From NCBI RefSeq assembly GCF_000426545.1, contig NZ_AUFO01000001.1, positions 310,001 through 374,000 of the forward strand: a stretch of DNA of 64,000 nucleotides, in the 5' to 3' direction. Shown one piece after another: positions 1 through 6,751 of this stretch (its first letter is position 1; every line of letters begins with the position of its first letter). The notes under the pieces were generated by a model. That model saw only the letters and a list, made by a program, of their open reading frames with translations, had not been told where the DNA came from and ran no database searches. This stretch comes from Paenibacillus massiliensis subsp. panacisoli DSM 21345. GTDB lineage: Bacteria > Bacillota > Bacilli > Paenibacillales > Paenibacillaceae. Position numbers and translations under genes: made by a program.

Positions 1-78
1 ACTTCCTTTTTATACTTGTGTCAGCAGTTAGCTGGATTTATGCAAAACGCTCGCAGCATCACTTACGGAAGAAATAGA

Positions 79-106
79 AAAAAGAAGAGACATTAGGATC
101 TCTTCT
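79..106 (-). terminator. Terminator of the phage-like gene run
   Basis: An 8-bp perfect stem (AGAAGAGA at 83-90 with TCTCTTCT at 99-106) with an 8-base loop is followed on the minus strand by a run of six T. It overlaps the stop codon of the 166-residue gene and closes the minus-strand run. Bases 1-78 show no gene. Confidence 0.75.
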
Positions 107-593
107 CCATTCCGTCGATGGGGCTCTGTTCCGCCGATACGTGATTAGTTGTGCAAGTTGAAGCATGATCTGTAGCGATGTCATCAGCATATATGTCCTC
201 TACAATCTCGCAGAATCGATCATACCAATCGGCTGCAATCCCCTCGAATTCAGCTGGACCACAGTGGATGACGGCATGCTTGATCGCCAGTAGCATATCC
301 TTGCGCTCAGGTGTCTCATCCATGACGATTCGCTCGTGATAGAGCTTCCTAAGCTCCTGCAAGCGTTCAGGATCGTTACGAAATGTTATGCGCCCGTCTT
401 GTTCGTGCGGGTGGCCGTCCTCGTCGAGAAGGGCATAGTCCATGTTGATGTCATGCGAGTCTGACAATAGCTGGTCATAGTGTTCAGCAAGCCATTTTTT
501 GAATCGAACTTTGTGCCTGGATTGTACACGATCCGTTTTTAACGTATCCAGATAGCCCAGGAAGTTCTCCACTTCATATTTATATAGCTCCAT
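93..593 (-). CDS. Phage protein, DUF1617-like
   Basis: A 166-residue protein read from an ATG behind a strong ribosome binding site (AAGGAGGAGC). Residues 5-92 have the layout I associate with phage family DUF1617: a short N-terminal helix, a basic SRHKVRF stretch at 25-31, a DEDGH turn at 57-61 and an acidic helix ending in ERIVMDE. Members of that family occur near tail and lysis genes of Firmicutes phages and have no established function. The part after residue 95 is a separate acidic helical extension with a Thr/Cys-containing tail. It is the last gene of a minus-strand phage-like run. The phage origin is more secure than the exact family, which is recalled from pattern only. Confidence 0.6.
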   Translation of the reverse strand: MELYKYEVENFLGYLDTLKTDRVQSRHKVRFKKWLAEHYDQLLSDSHDINMDYALLDEDGHPHEQDGRITFRNDPERLQELRKLYHERIVMDETPERKDMLLAIKHAVIHCGPAEFEGIAADWYDRFCEIVEDIYADDIATDHASTCTTNHVSAEQSPIDGMEKRS

Positions 594-613
594 AGAATCC
601 TCGTTGCTCCTCC

Positions 614-1096
614 TTAGTGCGTCTGCTTAGCTTCCGTGTGATCCGTATTCTGACGCGAGTCTTGAACGATCGCCATCTCTGCTAATGCTTCAGCCATATT
701 GCTCTGCACCTTGCTCATCTGATCCTTCACCTTCATCAGTTCGGAATCAGGTATGTGCTGGAACACTTCCTCCATAATGCCTGTGTCAATCAGATTGCTA
801 GTAGCACGGAGAAGAGGGGGGAGATCATTTTTTTTAGGGAGAGGCAGGTCCGTGAATTCACGCAAAATCAACGTATATAGTACGTTAAGGGTACCAGCAA
901 TCGTCTCATCATCCAGCTTATTCGCAGCTTTCAGACCCTGAAGAAGTTCAAGATACACTGAGAGCACTCGCTGAATTCCCGTATTGCGCAGTCTGGTATG
1001 GATTGTGACATCATATTTACCTAGGACCTGAATCGTTTGTTTCTCCTCAAGCCCGGAGCCAAGTTTATTTAATTCCGTTGCTGTCAATCTAGTCAA
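614..1096 (-). CDS. Probable phage tail assembly chaperone-like protein
   Basis: A 160-residue, mostly helical, acidic protein. It starts at TTG, with AAAGGAGG placed ten bases upstream; no ATG fits this spacing. No cysteine, signal peptide or membrane segment is present. I do not recognise the family. Its position directly after the tail-tube-like gene, its size and its helical character are what a tail assembly chaperone would show in a Firmicutes siphophage or myophage, so that role is an inference from gene order. A run of eight A sits in the coding strand at 828-835. Both alternative frames after that run hit a stop quickly, so I do not claim programmed frameshifting. Confidence 0.5.
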   Translation of the reverse strand: MTRLTATELNKLGSGLEEKQTIQVLGKYDVTIHTRLRNTGIQRVLSVYLELLQGLKAANKLDDETIAGTLNVLYTLILREFTDLPLPKKNDLPPLLRATSNLIDTGIMEEVFQHIPDSELMKVKDQMSKVQSNMAEALAEMAIVQDSRQNTDHTEAKQTH

Positions 1097-1183
1097 AGTA
1101 GGGAAGCCTCCTTTTATATCCGTGATTATAGTAATGCTGCGTGGACACTAGCTGGCGTGGCCAACTATAGCGCTGTAAACTAT

Positions 1184-1228
1184 AAATGCCTCCAAGCCGT
1201 GCCTATTAAGGCTGACTTGGAGGCATTT
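1184..1228 (-). terminator. Hairpin after the tail-tube-like gene
   Basis: A 13-bp perfect stem (1184-1196 with 1216-1228) with an inner GCC/GGC pair lies between the tail-tube-like gene and the next gene. The T-rich end on the minus strand is weak. It may partly terminate transcription or protect the 3' end, which would suit a highly expressed virion gene. That role is inferred. Confidence 0.55.
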
Positions 1229-1278
1229 GCCTAGAGCTGCGTGTCAGACATGTGGACGCTTAATGCTATTTAAGGATA

Positions 1279-2052
1279 TTAATCCTCGTACAGGATTTCG
1301 TCCTTCATGACTTCGGCCCCGTCAATGCTAACTGGGAAGAGATCGAAGGTCAAACTTAGTGAAGCTGGATCACCAGTTGGGGAGTAGGTGACGGTGAAGT
1401 TAGGCTGTAGCTTTACTTTGTGGAATACTTGCTGGGAAGAGACTACGCTGCCGCCTTTTTCAGTAGCATAGATCGTGTCACCAACAATTTTAGCGTATTT
1501 CGGAAAGCCTTTTGCCGTGTAAGACAGTTTGGCCGTATCCGGTGCATTGAATTGGAAGTATACCTCTACCTCCTCACCAACCTTAACAGTAGAAGTGGGG
1601 GCTAAAGTCACCACAGTATCTTGAACAGATTCGATAGTCTGCGGTTCTGCAATTACACCATTCACATAGCTATACACAGCCACCGCACTTGTGCCGCCAA
1701 TGGGTGCCTTAGAGAGAGTAACCGTCTTTGTACCGCTGCCGCCGTCTGCGACAGTTACGACCTGAGAGCGATAGATAGCATGTTCACCTTTTACAATCGG
1801 CTCTCCGGCGAGCATGGACAGGTGCTGCAAAGTGAAGACTTGTGTTTCGATCGTCAGCTTGGAAGTTTTGTCACCGTTCCAGGAGATACGATATGGGTTG
1901 CCATCACCACCGCGGGCATAGACTGTCTCCCCGGCAAATTCGTTCGTTGTAGTCGTAGCATAGTCAAAAGTCATAATAGGCTTATTCGTCGTGAAGTCGA
2001 AAATTTGCAGGTTAAGGTTGTTGCGGGAACCGTAGCGGTCAAGATTAAGCAT
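1279..2052 (-). CDS. Phage tail tube-like structural protein
   Basis: A 257-residue virion protein with an ATG start and a good AGGAGGA site. The N-terminal part has the pattern seen in tail tube or major tail proteins of Firmicutes phages: a strand with the FDFTTNKPIMTFDYA stretch, then the 'ARGGDGNPYRISW' signature near residues 46-58, then strands with TLTIETQVF-type alternation. Residues about 90-170 form a beta-rich, Thr/Val-rich segment with Ig-like character (VTVADGGSGTKTVTLS), probably a surface-exposed insertion. The C-terminus returns to tube-like strands ending with a short acidic tail. It is flanked by other phage-type genes and followed by a strong hairpin. The virion role is likely; tube versus sheath is not settled. 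Confidence 0.65.
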   Translation of the reverse strand: MLNLDRYGSRNNLNLQIFDFTTNKPIMTFDYATTTTNEFAGETVYARGGDGNPYRISWNGDKTSKLTIETQVFTLQHLSMLAGEPIVKGEHAIYRSQVVTVADGGSGTKTVTLSKAPIGGTSAVAVYSYVNGVIAEPQTIESVQDTVVTLAPTSTVKVGEEVEVYFQFNAPDTAKLSYTAKGFPKYAKIVGDTIYATEKGGSVVSSQQVFHKVKLQPNFTVTYSPTGDPASLSLTFDLFPVSIDGAEVMKDEILYED

Positions 2053-2096
2053 AAATAAAATCCTCCTAGTTGTTCACTGTTATAGTTGTTGTTTTC

Positions 2097-2831
2097 TTAT
2101 AACTCGGTTTCTTTAATCCATTCGAATTCGGTCTTCTCGTCAAGATAACCGTTGGCCCATACTGGCAATAGCCGTTTGAACCGATCTTTGATACTCATGC
2201 GCTCGAATTGCTCAAATACCTGATATACGGTGAGACGGCCAATATTGAAGATATTCAGACCATTATCTCCGGCACAGCAGAGAATGGACAGAACGTCTTT
2301 CAACTCCAGACCACTTTCGTCTTTACTGTGAATAGCTTCTTCAAAAGCCATCATCTGCTCATACATACGGCGGGCACGCTCTGAGGGAAAGGATTTAGCT
2401 TGCTCAGTGGTATCTTTGATTCCATTAAGGCAAGCGATGACTTTGGCGATAGCTTGATAATTTTCTGCATCCACCAATACATGCTCATGGACTCTAAACG
2501 AGGCAGTCTCTGAATGAAAGCTCACCTGCTGCCTGGTGAAAAAGGAGAGCGCCTCAGCAATATCGCGTATTACGGCCGGGTGATCCGTCAGCACCTCATA
2601 GTCGTCCATGTCAGCAATCGTGTGTAATTCCTCTAAGGAGATACCATATAACCGCTGCAAAATATCCTGTTTACGAAAGCTGCACAGCATCAGGTAAATA
2701 GAGTACTGCATGTATCCAAGGCTACCGACCTCCTCGATGCTAGGTGAGTGCAGTGGTACAGCTTCTTTTACAAGGAAGGGAAGACCTAGGAATAGCTGCA
2801 GTCGATCTGGCTTTATCTGTTCTGCTTTCAT
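2097..2831 (-). CDS. Phage structural or tail-chaperone-like protein
   Basis: A 244-residue, mainly helical protein. I place the start at an ATG that overlaps the stop of the upstream gene (ATGA), a sign of translational coupling; a TTG seven codons earlier lacks a ribosome binding site. The segment 'GLPFLVKE...SIEEVGSLGYMQYS' followed by a long helical region and 'DMDDYEVL' resembles small virion-assembly proteins that precede tail tube genes in Firmicutes phages (Gp15-like in character). That family link is only a resemblance. Two adjacent cysteines occur in 'LSILCCAGDNG'. Function is unknown; a role in tail assembly is inferred from position between two structural-type genes. Confidence 0.45.
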   Translation of the reverse strand: MKAEQIKPDRLQLFLGLPFLVKEAVPLHSPSIEEVGSLGYMQYSIYLMLCSFRKQDILQRLYGISLEELHTIADMDDYEVLTDHPAVIRDIAEALSFFTRQQVSFHSETASFRVHEHVLVDAENYQAIAKVIACLNGIKDTTEQAKSFPSERARRMYEQMMAFEEAIHSKDESGLELKDVLSILCCAGDNGLNIFNIGRLTVYQVFEQFERMSIKDRFKRLLPVWANGYLDEKTEFEWIKETEL

Positions 2832-3340
2832 AGAGGTGCTCGGAGGCTCCAAAATTGATATTGTAGCGACAAGGTAGAGTAGTCAGGCTGCACAGTCATT
2901 TCATTCATCTTCAGAAATTCCAGCTTCCCAAGCCCGAGCTCCTGATTATGTTGGAGTATCTCCTGCAGAATATTTGCGATATGGTCTGAGCGCAGTTGGT
3001 AATGCTTTGTAAAGATAAGGTTTTTATGTACGTGAGCTTTAAAATGAAGCAATCCAGTAAGATGAGAATTCTTCCAGGGCTTGAATTCCCGGAAAGAAAA
3101 GGTAAGGTAGCTACGCGGTGGATCATCGGAGCTTGGTGTGAAATGGTACGGAAAGATATACTTGTTGAGCAACCCCGCCGCAAGCTCCGGATCTATCGTG
3201 GTCAATTCTGTTGTTACTGCTACTTTGGCTTCTGCAATGTTTGCTTCTGGATAGGCCAGTGCAGCACGCAATGCCTCAGAGCGGATCAATGTACTCATGA
3301 TTTGGCCGCGAGCATGTTCCAGACCTTGAAGCAATGTCAT
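2828..3340 (-). CDS. Phage neck or tail-completion-like protein
   Basis: A 170-residue protein starting at ATG with a modest AGGTG site upstream. The N-terminal third is an Ala/Glu-rich helix; the rest alternates beta strands (YLTFSFREFKPW, LTGLLHFKAHVH, LIFTKHYQLRSDHIA) and ends in a strand-rich tail (STLSLQYQFWSLR). This alpha-then-beta layout with 'N-K-Y-I-F-P-Y-H-F' is typical of tail terminator or head-tail completion proteins, but I do not recognise a named family. It overlaps the next gene by four bases and lies between the polymerase gene and the tail genes. Confidence 0.45.
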   Translation of the reverse strand: MTLLQGLEHARGQIMSTLIRSEALRAALAYPEANIAEAKVAVTTELTTIDPELAAGLLNKYIFPYHFTPSSDDPPRSYLTFSFREFKPWKNSHLTGLLHFKAHVHKNLIFTKHYQLRSDHIANILQEILQHNQELGLGKLEFLKMNEMTVQPDYSTLSLQYQFWSLRAPL

Positions 3341-3703
3341 CGTTCCAGCACCTGCCCTTGCATAGACATAGTGTCCATATTCACGCTCCTTTTTCGTGTG
3401 ATACGCAGTTACCTGATGGGTCCGTTATATTGGATATCAGGATTGCCCGAGAAACGCATATTATGGTCCCACTGATATGTAGGCACCTCTTTGATGGGGC
3501 AAGGCAGTAATACTCTGCAAGCTCCATCGAAGGTATCTATGTAAACACAGATGACCCTTTTGCCGGCTAAAAGGGTCATCCAGTGATTGCTTGTATCATG
3601 GGACAAGAGGAGGGAGAGGGCTGTGCGACCATTTCCTCCCTTAAAGACGTTTTGGTTAATTGAATAAAAATAGTGAAAATCCTTGTTCTAAGCGGCAGCA
3701 ACG
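3341..3703 (-). other. Gap between polymerase gene and virion genes
   Basis: This 363-base gap holds the polymerase terminator, a perfect 12-bp hairpin at 3550-3580, and a 65-codon frame that lacks a ribosome binding site. No convincing gene is seen. It is the natural place for a promoter of the virion genes, but I do not see clear sigma-A boxes on the minus strand. Confidence 0.4.
3550..3580. repeat. Perfect 12-bp inverted repeat
   Basis: GATGACCCTTTT at 3550-3561 pairs perfectly with AAAAGGGTCATC at 3569-3580 around a 7-base loop that is itself GC-palindromic (GCCGGCT). No T-run follows on either strand, so it is not a standard intrinsic terminator. It could be a binding site or a 5' RNA structure of the virion-gene transcript. 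Confidence 0.6.
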
Positions 3704-3712
3704 CTACAAGGA
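3676..3712 (-). terminator. Terminator of the RNA polymerase-like gene
   Basis: On the minus strand TCCTTGT and AGCG pair with CGCT and ACAAGGA (3680-3712), followed by TTTT. The hairpin overlaps the stop codon of the polymerase gene. It suggests that polymerase and virion genes are separate transcription units. Confidence 0.5.
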
Positions 3713-6316
3713 CATCTTTTCAACTCGTGGGGACCGTTTTTGATTACGCTGTTTTCTTTTTTTATCACGCTCTTTCTCCTTGCGAATATGGTCATGACAA
3801 GGCTCGCAGTAGACCTGACGCTGCCTTGTGACCACAAACTCTGTATGACAACTCTCACAACAATGGATTTTATTCAGATTGCGTAGTAGATTCTCTAGCA
3901 GGATATCTCCAAAGGCAGACCATAGTGTATTCTTGTATTTACTATTTTTATGTTTATATAAATACTCCACCAGCATGTCTGTGACTTCGTAGGGACTGTG
4001 ACTAGTAGTATCCAAGATCATTCCTCTAATTCTTTGGTACAACAAGGGATGGGTTGTTGCCTCAGCTTCATTTGGATTTGCAAGCAGCAGCTTCTTGTTC
4101 TGATCTAGCATCTGATAGGTGTGAATAATTGCTTCATCTAATACCACTCCGCATTTGGATCTCATTAATAAGGTGTAGTCGAATTGTCCGATACCTGCTT
4201 GCCGGAAGCTGATTCGCGGATTGGGTATCATCTGGAACAGCCGATTCATCACACTGTTGTTGGCTGCCTCTACCTTCCCTGATTCCTTATCCTTGGCATA
4301 AATGAAGAAAGCAGGAGCTTTTTGCTTGGTGTGACTCAGAATTTGCTGCTCCATATGTTCCGGACGCTGGGGCTTGTATAATGTTTTGGCATAATCAATG
4401 GTGAAATTATTCTCCATACATAGGATTTTGATGATATCCAGATTCACAGGATCACTATTCCAAAGCTTGGTGATATTGTTGCTTATAGTTCCAATATTAC
4501 CCCCAGTGTACGCCGCCTTGAGTCCTGCAAAAATGCTGTCACTATGAATGGGCTCGGCATCGGCCTTTGCCATTGGATAATACAGCGGATAGATATCTAC
4601 CATATTGCGTTTGGCAGCGGTGACTAATGTAGGATCGGCACAGACAAGTGCTTTATCACCATCATTATCGAACATCAGCAGCTTGCTGATGGGGTCATGA
4701 ACACTGGTATAGAGGCTTTTGGTGATGAACCACCGTTTTAGCTCTGGTGATACAAGATTCCTCCTGACGGCATGCTCTCGATATAGATGTGGACTTCGTA
4801 GACAGTCCAATTCAGTGGTGTCTGGATACAGGTTGCAACTGACCTCTCCGTCTGCCAGCAGCCCAAGTGGGTTCTGCTCTCCAAGGAATAGATGCTCACA
4901 AAAGGCATAGAGATCGGGGCTGATGAAAGTGTACTTACCGTCCACATCAAGCTTGCCCGAGCGTGCTTGCCTGACCAGACTCTTTTTCACTTGTTTGATC
5001 GTCTCTTTGCTGTAGGCATCATTCAGAAGATCGGGATAATATTCGAGCGCCTGCTGAAAAGGATTCTTGTGGCGGTTATGCGGCACTACACCCATAATTT
5101 TCAGCATCGTAGCTTTGTCAGTACCAATGTTATGGATATCCGTGGCTGTCTTGCTGCTCAGGGCCTTGAGCTCAGCATCCGTGATGTCGGTCAAGGTTTG
5201 TAGCATCTGATAATTAAGCTTGGCTTGACCTATAGCATCTTCCTCCAGATTACATATGCCTGCTTGGCAGTTATGGGTAAGGTAATGGCTGATATACTCT
5301 TCCCAGGAGGAGTAGTACTTCCACATCTTGAACTGACTCTTGGTGAAAATGACTTCGATATTTTCCTTCAGAATATCATGCTCGACCCCATAGATATCCT
5401 TGATTAAGCCATATTTGCTATGACCGGCCTTCTTGTTCTGTTCACGAATGAATTTATCGAATGGAAACGGCATGAGCAAGCCTTTGACCCACGGCAGTCG
5501 GATCATCATGGCTTTTGAGCTTTTGCGGGGCAGGATCATTCCGCAGCCATCGGTGTGCTCAATCGGCACGTCCATCATTTGCCTATTAATGGAGTAGGTA
5601 TCATCTGAAATGTAATCCACCATGGTGCGGATGGTTGTAGACATATCGTCCACAACAATACACTTTCGAATGTCAAAGGCTTGCCATTCTTCTGTGGCAC
5701 TATTGCACAAAGCCAAGTAAGCAAGATATTTGTTAATGTTGATACCGCCTAGCTGATTAATGTGCTCACTTGTCAAGCCGCACATCAGGGAGTTTCTGTA
5801 TTGTTCCAAGGTAGCCTCACGAATGAAGATGGTCTTTTTCTCTCGAATCTGACCTGCTGAAGCCGTAAAGCATACATAACGCTCATCCTGATACCAGAAG
5901 CCACGCCTGATAATATCCTGCAAGATATCGAAGTAATAGGTCTGAACCACAATGATATCTCGGGAAAGAGCATCCACTTCCATCTCTAGTGTTCTTGTCA
6001 GGACAGACTCGAAGATGGATATTATATTTCTCAGATTCTGCTCATCCACTTCAGTTGGACGAATGACTCTGACCTGATCGTTCTGCTTGAATTGCTCAAC
6101 AAGTTCTTTTTTATATTTCTCTAGTCGCTTATTAGTTCTTGTAAGATACTCTACTGCCTTGGATCTGGTATGGTCATCTGTCGTTGGTCGATCTCTTAGC
6201 TCCTTGAGCTTCATACGAAATCTGAAGTTACGTAACTGCTTACTATGTATTCGTAATTCCGATTCATTATAGAAGGCGCTGGTATCTACACTAAAAATAT
6301 GTACTTGCTTGCTCAA
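3704..6316 (-). CDS. YonO/QDE-1-type single-chain RNA polymerase
   Basis: An 870-residue protein, TTG start, GGAGGG about 13 bases upstream. It carries motifs of the two-barrel polymerase family that includes eukaryotic RNA-dependent RNA polymerases and the phage SPbeta protein YonO: T255-D-G-C-G259 with a downstream R273-x4-K278-G279 (matching the F/TDGxG ... R...KG region of the first barrel), then 'CLRSPHLYREHAVRR' leading to D550-N-D-G-D554, the DxDGD metal-binding motif of the second barrel. A zinc ribbon (C820, C823, C837, C840) and a very basic tail end the protein; these suit nucleic-acid binding. SPbeta YonO is known as a DNA-dependent RNA polymerase for late phage genes, so transcription of the neighbouring virion genes is the likely role. 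That role is inferred. It cannot be decided from sequence whether the template is DNA or RNA. Confidence 0.8.
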   Translation of the reverse strand: MSKQVHIFSVDTSAFYNESELRIHSKQLRNFRFRMKLKELRDRPTTDDHTRSKAVEYLTRTNKRLEKYKKELVEQFKQNDQVRVIRPTEVDEQNLRNIISIFESVLTRTLEMEVDALSRDIIVVQTYYFDILQDIIRRGFWYQDERYVCFTASAGQIREKKTIFIREATLEQYRNSLMCGLTSEHINQLGGININKYLAYLALCNSATEEWQAFDIRKCIVVDDMSTTIRTMVDYISDDTYSINRQMMDVPIEHTDGCGMILPRKSSKAMMIRLPWVKGLLMPFPFDKFIREQNKKAGHSKYGLIKDIYGVEHDILKENIEVIFTKSQFKMWKYYSSWEEYISHYLTHNCQAGICNLEEDAIGQAKLNYQMLQTLTDITDAELKALSSKTATDIHNIGTDKATMLKIMGVVPHNRHKNPFQQALEYYPDLLNDAYSKETIKQVKKSLVRQARSGKLDVDGKYTFISPDLYAFCEHLFLGEQNPLGLLADGEVSCNLYPDTTELDCLRSPHLYREHAVRRNLVSPELKRWFITKSLYTSVHDPISKLLMFDNDGDKALVCADPTLVTAAKRNMVDIYPLYYPMAKADAEPIHSDSIFAGLKAAYTGGNIGTISNNITKLWNSDPVNLDIIKILCMENNFTIDYAKTLYKPQRPEHMEQQILSHTKQKAPAFFIYAKDKESGKVEAANNSVMNRLFQMIPNPRISFRQAGIGQFDYTLLMRSKCGVVLDEAIIHTYQMLDQNKKLLLANPNEAEATTHPLLYQRIRGMILDTTSHSPYEVTDMLVEYLYKHKNSKYKNTLWSAFGDILLENLLRNLNKIHCCESCHTEFVVTRQRQVYCEPCHDHIRKEKERDKKRKQRNQKRSPRVEKMSL
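3943..3955. repeat. Fourth copy of the TATTTTTATGTT repeat
   Basis: TATTTTTATGTTT lies inside the 3' end of the polymerase gene and equals the copy at 6520 in the control region. A shorter relative (TATTTTTATTC on the minus strand, 3663-3673) lies just after the gene. It may be an operator copy or chance in AT-rich sequence. Confidence 0.35.
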
Positions 6317-6343
6317 AAGAATAACAATCCCTCCGTTTCAGCA

Positions 6344-6535
6344 TTATGAGGCTGGTTCTGCCAGCTTGTTGACAATCGTTTCTTTGGCTGTGGCCTTGAG
6401 AATATACTGGGTGCAATCCTCAGTACCAGCTAACATACAAGGTGACACTAAGCGTTCGTCGTAATAATGATCGATTCCGTCGTAGTACAGGTCTTGCTCA
6501 GTAAGTATAGAAAAACCAGTATTTTTATGTTTCAT
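6344..6535 (-). CDS. Small protein upstream of the polymerase
   Basis: A 63-residue protein starting at ATG. A perfect AAGGAGGT lies 14 bases upstream, a longer spacing than usual. The sequence is acidic in its first half (DLYYDGIDHYYDERL), has two cysteines (residues 33 and 41) and no recognised domain. It ends 27 bases before the polymerase start and is the first gene of the transcript driven by the promoter at 6591-6619. Two copies of the 13-base repeat overlap its start region. It could be a regulator or partner of the polymerase; that is a guess from position only. Confidence 0.5.
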   Translation of the reverse strand: MKHKNTGFSILTEQDLYYDGIDHYYDERLVSPCMLAGTEDCTQYILKATAKETIVNKLAEPAS

Positions 6536-6635
6536 ATTTTTACGTTAATACCTCCTTTCCTTCACAAATGATAGGATCGAGCTTGCATACATAGTAATAT
6601 AGACCTATCAAACTTTCAACACTATTTTTATGTTA
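6520..6635. repeat. Three 13-base repeats in the divergent control region
   Basis: TATTTTTATGTTT (6520-6532), TATTTTTACGTTA (6535-6547) and TATTTTTATGTTA (6623-6635) share the core TATTTTTAYGTT. Two are 15 bases apart at the start of the 63-residue gene; the third abuts the -35 box of the recombinase-like gene. Placement at both promoters suggests operators for a shared repressor. SPbeta is known to have a repeated operator element bound by MrpR; I have not matched the two sequences. Confidence 0.55.
6591..6619 (-). promoter_or_regulatory. Promoter for the polymerase transcript
   Basis: On the minus strand a -35 TTGAAA (6614-6619) is 17 bases from a -10 TACTAT (6591-6596). Transcription would start near 6584 and run into the 63-residue gene and the polymerase gene. 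It looks like a host sigma-A promoter of moderate strength. Confidence 0.55.
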
Positions 6636-6664
6636 TTGACGAAATTCAGTCAAAGCTTTATGAT
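6636..6664 (+). promoter_or_regulatory. Promoter of the recombinase-like gene
   Basis: TTGACG (6636-6641) and TATGAT (6659-6664) are separated by exactly 17 bases, a good sigma-A promoter pointing at the gene at 6752. A copy of the 13-base repeat ends at the base before the -35 box, as expected for an operator. Confidence 0.65.
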
Positions 6665-6751
6665 ATCCACAGTATAGAGCGGAGAGGGGAAGATTACCTG
6701 ATGCGTGTACACCTTCTGCGAATGCGACTCAAAATGGAAGGGGCATAGGCC

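Noticed and set aside
828..835. Run of eight A in the chaperone-like gene as a programmed frameshift site
   Set aside because: The -1 frame meets a stop at once and the +1 frame after twelve codons, and the next gene has its own strong ribosome binding site.
3409..3606. A 65-codon frame on the minus strand between polymerase and virion genes
   Set aside because: It starts at TTG without any ribosome binding site and runs through the perfect hairpin at 3550-3580. A small gene is possible but not supported.
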